Shown here piece after piece: positions 48,492 to 59,300 of a stretch of DNA of 64,000 nt. The stretch is from Candidatus Poseidoniales archaeon (lineage in GTDB: Archaea; Thermoplasmatota; Poseidoniia; Poseidoniales; Thalassarchaeaceae): contig DUAE01000030.1 of assembly GCA_012960975.1 (NCBI GenBank), forward strand, positions 1 to 64,000. The letters run 5' to 3'. The notes under the pieces were generated by a model, which worked only from the letters and a program-made list of their open reading frames with translations, searched no databases and had not been told where the DNA came from. Position numbers and translations under genes: made by a program. The stretch's first letter is position 1, and each line of letters starts with the position of its first letter.

Positions 48492-49298
48492 ATGTCAGAG
48501 GCACCCTTGGTTGAAGTCGACCCCGAAATCGATGTTTCTGGTGCGCTAATCGTATGTTGTTTTCCTTCACTTGGCTTCGTTAGCAGTATCGTAGCGCATT
48601 ATTTAGTTGAAAAATTAGAATTGAAATTGGTCGGCGGAGTACGTCACCACTCTCTTCCGCCAGTCTGTTTGGTTCAGGAAGGATTGCCTCTACCACCATT
48701 GCGATTTTACTCAGGTGAGCCAATTTGTAATATGAAAGAGTGCAATAAAGTAATTTTGATTGCATCGGAAATTCAAATTTCTTCTAAATTATGTTTACCA
48801 CTTACCGAAGCCCTGTTGAATTGGTGTGAAACAAATAATACTGGTCCAATGATTATGGTCGATGCCTATGCCTTAGGAATTGAACATAAGCACACAATTT
48901 TCGATGATGATGATTCAACGGAAACGCTGCTCGGTATCGGTTCGACCACCGCCGCGCACAAGATTTTAACAGATCTTGAAGTTCCTTTATTGCAACAAGG
49001 AGTGGTTGGTGGAATGACAGGAGTTATGATGGGTGAATGTCGTCGACGCAATTCGATAGGAATGGCGATTTTAGCTGAATCTTCAGGTAAAATCGGAAAT
49101 GGTGCGATTCCAGATGCAAGAGCTGCTGCGAGAATTATTGAATGTCTAGATGGCTTATTGCCTGCTGTTCATCTCGATCCTGAACCTTTGTTAGAAGAGG
49201 CTCAGAGACTTGAACAACAGATTCGGGACATGATGGCTGCGACTCTGAATCCAGTTGCAGAAGATGCTTCTTCGGCACCTACAACAATGTATGGATAA
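48492..49298 (+). CDS. PAC2 family protein, second paralogue, with C-terminal HbYX-like tail (MYG)
   Basis: LIVCCFPSLGFVSSIVAHYLVEKLELKLVGGVRHHSLPPVCLVQEGLPLPPLRFYSG; ends SSAPTTMYG. Confidence 0.85.
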   Translation: MSEAPLVEVDPEIDVSGALIVCCFPSLGFVSSIVAHYLVEKLELKLVGGVRHHSLPPVCLVQEGLPLPPLRFYSGEPICNMKECNKVILIASEIQISSKLCLPLTEALLNWCETNNTGPMIMVDAYALGIEHKHTIFDDDDSTETLLGIGSTTAAHKILTDLEVPLLQQGVVGGMTGVMMGECRRRNSIGMAILAESSGKIGNGAIPDARAAARIIECLDGLLPAVHLDPEPLLEEAQRLEQQIRDMMAATLNPVAEDASSAPTTMYG

Positions 49299-51476
<2,178 letters not shown>

Positions 51477-51549
51477 TTAAGTGCCTAAAACCCTCTCTTT
51501 ACTCTACTTTCTTAATGAGCGAATGATTGTTATCACTAGTCTTCATTAT

Positions 51550-51627
51550 TGGTGGGCCAGCCAGGATTTGAACCTGGGTCTCGCGACCCCCAGCCGCGAA
51601 GTATAGGCCAAGCTAACCTACAGGCCC
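51550..51627 (-). tRNA. tRNA-Pro (anticodon GGG), CCA encoded
   Basis: Minus strand GGGCCTG-TA-...-CGCGG-CTGGGGG-TCGCG-AGAC-CCAGG-TTCAAAT-CCTGG-CTGGCCC-A-CCA. Confidence 0.88.
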
Positions 51628-51677
51628 TTTGGGCAATCCTAACGAATTAGGATTAGGTCAAAGCACTAACTGACGAT

Positions 51678-51884
51678 TTATGTCTCGCGAGAGATACTGA
51701 ACGGGGCAACCTCGTCCATTAGATCGACGTGGCCAACGAACATTCTTCGGCAGCAGTATCGCTCGATTTCGAGTTTGTCCAAAACGATTTGAGCATCCTC
51801 TCCAAGAGCGATAGATTCTTTGTATTCACTATACTTGTGAGCAATGACTTTGCCACAGCTCCAACATCTAACTGGAATCAACAT
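51678..51884 (-). CDS. rpoN: DNA-directed RNA polymerase subunit N (Rpb10)
   Basis: MLIPVRCWSCGKVIAHKYSEY ... LDKLEIERYCCRRMFVGHVDLMDEVAPF. Confidence 0.96.
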   Translation of the reverse strand: MLIPVRCWSCGKVIAHKYSEYKESIALGEDAQIVLDKLEIERYCCRRMFVGHVDLMDEVAPFSISRET

Positions 51885-51895
51885 TTCTCTTCACC

Positions 51896-52333
51896 TCATC
51901 TGTACGACTTCTGCCACTTCTTCCGAGCGCCGCGACCCATTTGGTGCTTCGCTTCCTTTCGGCGTGGATCGTTAACTAGTAAACTACGGTCGAACCGTAG
52001 ATATTCATCTCGAAGTTCTTCATCAATACCCTCAGCACCGCCGTTATAATGGACTAATCCGCGGGCGATTGCTGTACGAATCGCATCGACTTGTCCCATC
52101 TGGCCACCGCCTTCTACATTGACTATAATGTCAACATCAGCTAAACGATTCATACCTTCAGCAATTTGAACCGGCTCAAGCGCCTTACGACGAGCGAGGC
52201 TTGGCTCCATGATGTAAATTGGTTGGCTATTTACACGGACACGGCCTTGTCCTTTTCGGACGGTTGCTCGAGCGATTGCAGTCTTCCTCTTTCCACTGGT
52301 ATTTACAGCGGTTTTCCTCTGCTTCTTTGCCAT
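51896..52333 (-). CDS. rps9: Ribosomal protein uS9
   Basis: [23 protein letters not shown] ... [21 protein letters not shown]; start likely ATG 52333. Confidence 0.95.
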   Translation of the reverse strand: MAKKQRKTAVNTSGKRKTAIARATVRKGQGRVRVNSQPIYIMEPSLARRKALEPVQIAEGMNRLADVDIIVNVEGGGQMGQVDAIRTAIARGLVHYNGGAEGIDEELRDEYLRFDRSLLVNDPRRKEAKHQMGRGARKKWQKSYR

Positions 52334-52335
52334 AT

Positions 52336-52821
52336 TCATTGACCTCCCCAACGTGTTGCATCCACACCGAGTGAGGATGAAATTTCACCCAACCGGACGA
52401 ACTTCAATGGTAGTGGGCGATTTAGATGAGTTGTGTCCCCCCATGCGTGGCCGTCAGGCAATTCCTCTCCAGAGAGGTTTGCTGGCTGACCGATAAGTAC
52501 ACGAAGGTCCCTTACTGCATTTCGACCACTGCTATTCTTCTGATATGGCAGCATTCCACGAACGGTGCGCTTCATGATTTGGTCAGGCATTCTTGGGAAG
52601 AACGGCCCCTTACGAGGATGGTTCAACTTGTACTTGAAATCGTAATCTGCAAAAACCGTCGATTTGGGTCCCGAGACGATCGCATGTTCTGCGTTCACAA
52701 CAATAACTCGTAGTGGACTTCCAGCCTTTCGCGCGGAAAGTAATTCCTTTGCAACATGGCTAGCCAATCTACCGAGAACCTTGTCGGTTGCATCGTAAAC
52801 AAGTGTTCCTGCTTCAGCCAA
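52336..52821 (-). CDS. rpl13: Ribosomal protein uL13
   Basis: [71 protein letters not shown]. Confidence 0.95.
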   Translation of the reverse strand: MAEAGTLVYDATDKVLGRLASHVAKELLSARKAGSPLRVIVVNAEHAIVSGPKSTVFADYDFKYKLNHPRKGPFFPRMPDQIMKRTVRGMLPYQKNSSGRNAVRDLRVLIGQPANLSGEELPDGHAWGDTTHLNRPLPLKFVRLGEISSSLGVDATRWGGQ

Positions 52822-53179
52822 GGATTCTCACCCCCGAGCCTTCTGGGTTTTCGTTCATCAATTCACGGATAGTGATTACACGTCCGCCTGCTTCTTCAAT
52901 TTTAGAGCGGGCTCCAGAACTGACACTGTAGGCGGCGACGTTAGGCTTTCCAATCACATCACCGCTACCGAGCAACTTGCCTGGCACGAGGACAATGTCC
53001 TCTTGCGCAGCATAGCGCGATAGACGGCTGAGGTTTGGTTCAGCCCAGTTGCTGCGACTGGTTTCCAATCGCAGAGCAACGTCTCGCCATAGTGCAGAAC
53101 CGGTAGACCTGCTCTGTGCCCTCAAATCACCGATTAAGGCGATAAGGGCAGCATTGGTCTTTTTCGGTTTCTTCATCAT
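52814..53179 (-). CDS. rpl18e: Ribosomal protein eL18 (L18e)
   Basis: KTNAALIALIGDLRAQSRSTGSALWRDVALRLE ... VLVPGKLLGSGDVIGKPNVAAYSVSSGARSKIEEAGG. Confidence 0.94.
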   Translation of the reverse strand: MMKKPKKTNAALIALIGDLRAQSRSTGSALWRDVALRLETSRSNWAEPNLSRLSRYAAQEDIVLVPGKLLGSGDVIGKPNVAAYSVSSGARSKIEEAGGRVITIRELMNENPEGSGVRILG

Positions 53180-53327
53180 AATGACTCCCTCGACGTTTCT
53201 TGGGTATCGCGGCCACCTGCCTACCTGTTATGAATGCTACTACCACCCCTAAGGGGTGTTTCGACATGCTGCGGACATGTGAGGGTTGCAGCCCAAATAA
53301 TTGAGCGTGCAATTCCTCCGTCTGGCC

Positions 53328-56300
53328 TCATAAACTGAAGCCGTCGTTCTCATTTTCTTCATCAATTCCAGCAATTCTTGTATTACCTTCAGAATCGATG
53401 AACTCACCGGCTTTCACACGCGAGCCATAAAGGGTCGATTCATTAGACGATGTTCGGTTCAACATACTCTCGCCGAGAGCATTGCTTAGATGATTGATAA
53501 GCGCCTGTAGAGCAGCGATAGCTCGGTCCCTCTGATCCGCACCGATTTCATGGTCTGAATATCGCGCTTCTTCAAAGATTGAAAACAATGTGTCCAAATC
53601 TTCAGGTGGCATTATTCCTCCAAGCATAGCATTTATTGCATCCTCAAATTCACGAGTTGTTTCATAGACTTTCTTCATAGCACCACGGCTGCGGAAGAAA
53701 CGAACTAAATCCTTGTAACAATTGAAAATCGTCTGAATATAATCATTCGATGCTTTCAATGACATCAATGAATCTGTGAGGATACCGCGAATTATTTCGA
53801 TTCGGCGGCGTTCATTGTAATTTCGATACATTATCGCACCGATTAGAACAGCGAATGCTAGAGCAATTCCAATAACTGTCAAGACCTTGAACGTGAAGAA
53901 ATTCGCGTTTTGTTCAACAAGCGGCTCTCCGAGATAAATCACCGGTGTGCTGTTAAGGAATTCTTCTTGGAAAAACGATGATTCTTGGAAATGAATCAGA
54001 ACTCGCCATTTGCCATTCACAGCATTAATATCGAGCTCGCCAGGAACTTCTTCTCCGGTGTAAATAAAGCTAAAATTCGCCTCACCGTGCTCATTTGTCA
54101 CAGCGTATTCAACATTATTTGTTTCCCATCCTGTGCCATTCCAATACTGGAAGGTGAAGATGACTGTTTCGCCTTCAACTGAAACATCCAAACGGTCTCG
54201 CAAAATTGCCACAGCCCCAGCGACTTCATCACCGACCTGGTAACCCAATGGATTTGACCAATGGTTCTTCAGCAAAATATCAACCTTGCTTCTGACCAAT
54301 ACTTCGATATCTTGGAATGAGCCGTTGACGAGAGGGGTCGTCTCAGCTCGACAACCTCCAGGTAATTCCTTAGTCGGCTCATATGCAACTCTAATCGTTC
54401 TGAAGCCCTCTAACTGATTTCCATTTGGTTCAACACCACGGCGGCTTGGATTATCATCCGGATCGCCGGAGTACCATTCGATTTCACCGGTTCCATCACG
54501 GGTGATGGCGGTTGCAATCGGACGAGTATTCGTTTCAGGATCGAGGTAGATGTTGAGACACTTTCCACCGACTGGGTTTCCATTGACTTGAGTCAACATT
54601 GCATCGATATGGAACGATTCCTTTAGGTAAAGAACAGGGAAAACAGTTCCGTTTTGGAATTGATATGTGTCGACATCAGTACGGAATGGCCCTACTTCTT
54701 GGAAGGTCATTGTAGAGTTAGAAAAGACAGGGAAGAACTTCGTTATACTCGCATTTTTATATCGATATTGATCTCCGGTTTCGTATGAAAGGAAATTCAC
54801 AGTTACCTTCGCTTGACCTGCTTGAACATCATTTAGTGGGCAAATTACATCGAACATCCCATTGATGTCAGTTACATCACCTTGGCAAGATTTTACGCCT
54901 AAATCAGAGCCAACCATTTCGTATTGAACCTGGATTGCTCGGTTCGATAGATTCGAGCCAAGCTCATCGATTAACTGACCGGTAACAACCATCGGTTTAT
55001 CGATAGCTTGGCCAGTAAGTGGGTCGATTTCAGAGGTGTAAACAATCTGATCATCAACAGAAAGCGTGGTGCGGCCAATCAGGCTGAATCCACGCTCATC
55101 ATGACGGAAAATCTTTCGATAATGATCGCTGTTGAGAATTTGGTCGCAAGGATCCCAAGCACCTGAAATTCTCAACATTTCCTCATCGAGAGGTTCACAA
55201 CCTTCATGGGGAAGGTTTTCTGCGAAACGAAGGATGACATTGACTGGCCCGAATCCATCAGGAAGGAAGGAATAAGGGTCATCTCTGAGCAATTGTGGAT
55301 CTAACAACATTCTGTAATTGATTGTACCCGCATTAGGGCAAAGCGTCTCAACGATTTGCCTATGAATACGTTGTTCGAAATCTACGCCTTCAAGAATCAC
55401 TAAAATTTCGCCGCCGTTTTCATCACATCCATCGAGGAATTCGCCTTTATCCTTGATAGCAGCAGTTCGATTATCGTCTGTTACCTGAGCACTGAATTCC
55501 CAATAATCTCCACTCGAAAGACGATTTTCTGTCGTACTTTGGAGAGACACAAATGTTCGAGAAACAACCCAGAGGTTGATTTCGTGGGCACTGCCTTGGC
55601 GATATGTGTCGCCTGGAAATGTATAACTTAGAGTGAAATTGCCGAGTTGATGCATTTCATCAATCGTCAAATTGACTTGAAGAACACCGTTGTGATCGGT
55701 TATCGCTATATCGCTAGTTCCGTCTGCAGACCAAGTGAAATTCACTGGAGCATCGCGAACAGGCTGATACGCATTGTCGATAAGCCGTGCCTCAATTGTT
55801 GTATTTTGTCCTCGATAAAGACGTGGTATCATATTCATTTGGAAATCGGTAGTACCGATGACAGAGATGTTCACATATGCACCTGTCGGCGCGAGAACAT
55901 TCGATTGATTTCCAGTAAAGTAGAAATTCGAATTTGTAAAATCTGCACGGATTCCAAATACGCCTGCTGCATATTGAGAATACCAGGTCCAGTTGTAATC
56001 GAATACTGCTTGGCCGTTCACCATATCTGGAGCACGCGCGAATCCAGTCTCTTGGGACCCTGCGAAAACACCGTTGTGATCTACATCAACCTGTAGAGCC
56101 ATAGGGTCGTGAGGCCATGCGGTCATAGTTCGGTTCCAAACCGTTCCAATAATTCTGAATGCTTCTCCTGTGAACATTTCTGGTACAATTTCACATCTCG
56201 CATCGCTTTCCGGATCTCTTGGGTCAATCGGTCCACATGGTGGAACGTTGAAATCCCCCCCATTTTGCATTGCGATGAACCAATGGGTGCCATTCGAAGA

Positions 56301-59300
56301 GAGGAATGGGCGTAATCTGCCAGACTCGCCAGTCAATCCTTCAGGAGTACCATCCCATAGCATAGCAAATGGTTTTCCAAGACTTTCTGTACCGAAATCA
56401 AGGCCGGCATTAGCCAAGGACGGGGCGTGGAATAATGCTCGCCATGCTCCGAAAGATGAGCCGGTAAATTGAGTTGAATCCCAAAAGTAAACTGGCCGGA
56501 CGGATGGGGTTATCACATCTGCTTCGATATACATTCTATGCATAGATCGGATTGCGAATGAATCTGTTTCATCGCCCTCTAGATATGGCCAAGGCCATTC
56601 TGCACCTAAATCGGGTCGAGACATACCAATGAAAAGATAGTCACCAATCGGTAAACTGGTGTTTGTATATTCATATATTCCAATCACGCTGTGTGATTTT
56701 GAAGTGTTATCCCAAACAATTTCCTCATAAGCACCAGGAACTTTCCCTACTCCATTATCAATTGTTGAATTCCATTGGACCTGTTTCCAAATACCCTGGC
56801 TTCCGCTCGATTGAACAAAGGAAAGTGAAATCCATCCTCCTGAATCAGATCGATAACCGTAGCCATAACCATCGAACACAGTAGGATGAGTGGCATTACC
56901 AAATGGACCACCGTGAACGGTGAACGAAATTGGTGCATGTGAGAGTCTATTGTCAAATTTACCTCTCTCCCAATCTGCAGTATAGTGTACCTTGTAATCG
57001 ATGAAGAGTGGCTGTTCATCACTGCGGAAATATGTCCATGCAACATAATCAATTGTCGTGTTCGCTCGGACTTCGGTTGGAACCGGTTCGGTCGCAGCAC
57101 CATCGTGAATGAACATTTCAGTTACTTCTGCATATACATTGTAAGTCAGATTAGATCCGACTGACAAATCCTCTGGGAAAAGGAATTGACCAACCACATA
57201 ATTACCATTCTCGTCGGTAAGAACATCGATAGTCTCGAGAGCGGTTGTACCATTACGGGCCCAATCAATATGGATTTGAACGGGTAGATTTGGGGCTGGC
57301 ATGAAGACTCCCTGCTCAGGATCTAGCCAATTTACAGTACCATTAAACTTGACTGCATAACGATAATCAAGCCACATTACATCTGGGACTGTTAGTGTAA
57401 TTCTAGTAGGTATTTTATCATCTTCATCTAAGATGCCATCATTGTCAGAATCCCAGTCAGAAGTATTTCCATCCTCTTCCTCAAACTGATCCCAATCCGC
57501 ATCTGTACGATTATCGCTATCATCATCTTCATCGATTGCATCTGGGCCGGTTTTAGGATCAGTTGGATTAGCAATGCCTTCGCCGCCTCCGAAATCATCA
57601 TGATCCCATGGATTAGTTGATTGATTATTGAATCGAGATGGCCAAAGCATAACTTCGTCAGCATCTTCCATTCCATCTGAATCATCATCCAAGTCAATAT
57701 CATCTCGCAATCCATCATTGTCGTGATCCCAGGGTGAAATTAGAGGAGTCGCTGTAGCCAATTCGAGAGTGTTGACTCGCCCATCTCCGTCCCAATCATC
57801 ATCAGCCCAGTTCAATATTCCATCATTATCGTGATCCCAAACCAATTGTTCTTCTCCGACGAAACAAAGTAGTTCTTGGTCTACATCGAGAATTCCATTG
57901 TTATCATCATCTGGATCCTCGCCATCCGGAACACCATCGTTGTCATTGTCGACATCGTAATACTTCGGATGTAGTAATCCTTGTCCCAGTATTCCAACAT
58001 CCCAAACAGCTTGGAACCATCCGTCACCATCCGGGTCGGTATCTGTCCCATCATCATCATTGTCCTCACAATTTGAACCGATGAAGAAATTGCCATCTGG
58101 CTCGGTATTTGCATCGTCATCATGGTCATCATTTGTGTCGACTTCGAAATAATCCCAAATACCATCGTTGTCATCGTCGACATCCCAATGATCGTAAACA
58201 TTGTCGAAATCATCGTCCAAGTCTGCAGTATCATTGAACATACATTGTGGATTCATATTTCCTAAAACGGGTGCTCCACAATCGTCATCTGGATCGATGT
58301 CATTATTGAGCAAATCTGCCTTTTCATCAGGGAACCAATTTGCATTTGAATCAGCATTCCACTGGAAAAAGCCGTAGTTTAAGCCAACATAAGCAATCCA
58401 CAAATCTCTGTTATTTGCTATTTGATTGTATGTTACGGCAGAGCTTGGGCTAGGATTACTCCCTGGGTCGAAAGTAAACCAAAAGCAATTCTTGTTACAT
58501 GTCCATTGACCTTGAGAATTACTGCCATTATATGCACCATCATCATGTTCTGAATCTGGGCGAGAACTGTATGGATATGTGTATATCAATTGACCTTGGT
58601 TTGTTGAAGTTGGCCGAATAATCGGTGCTCCGTAGAGCCATGCATAGAACAAACCGCAAACGTATTCCTCAGCTAATCCTGCCATAAATGCGAGGAAAAG
58701 AGAAGAGCCACATTCATTATCATCAAAAGTACCACCAAATTTGATGTCATTAACGTCGAGTTTGCCATCATTACCTTCATCCTGATCCCACCAATCAGGC
58801 AGCCCATCACCATCTTGGTCGATATCGATTCCGTTGATTAGGGAATCTCCATCAGTATCTATATCAAAGAAATTGCCGCCATTGAAAGAACTCCAACGTT
58901 GAATAACATGCCAATAAAGTTCTGGGATCTTTCCGCTATCATCAGGTGAGATTGCCGAATCATATCCATTGTAATTCAAAATAAATCCATCTTCAGAAGT
59001 GAATGGATTAAACATCCATGATTGATTCCAATAGAAGTTATGGGCGATATCGTGTGCATATATCTGACCATCGTTCGAACCGTCGAGCAAATCACCATCG
59101 TCAGTTGGATAAGTATAATCAAAAATATCAGTAGTGTCGAAGTCTTGAATTCCACAATTTCCATCATCTGGGTCGTAATAATCAGAAATTCCGTCGTTAT
59201 CATCATCCCAATCCTCATCATTTTGTAATCCATCGCCATCGATGTCTGTATCGAGATTGTTGGGTCCGTCGTCTCGATAGCGCGAACCATTCAACATATG

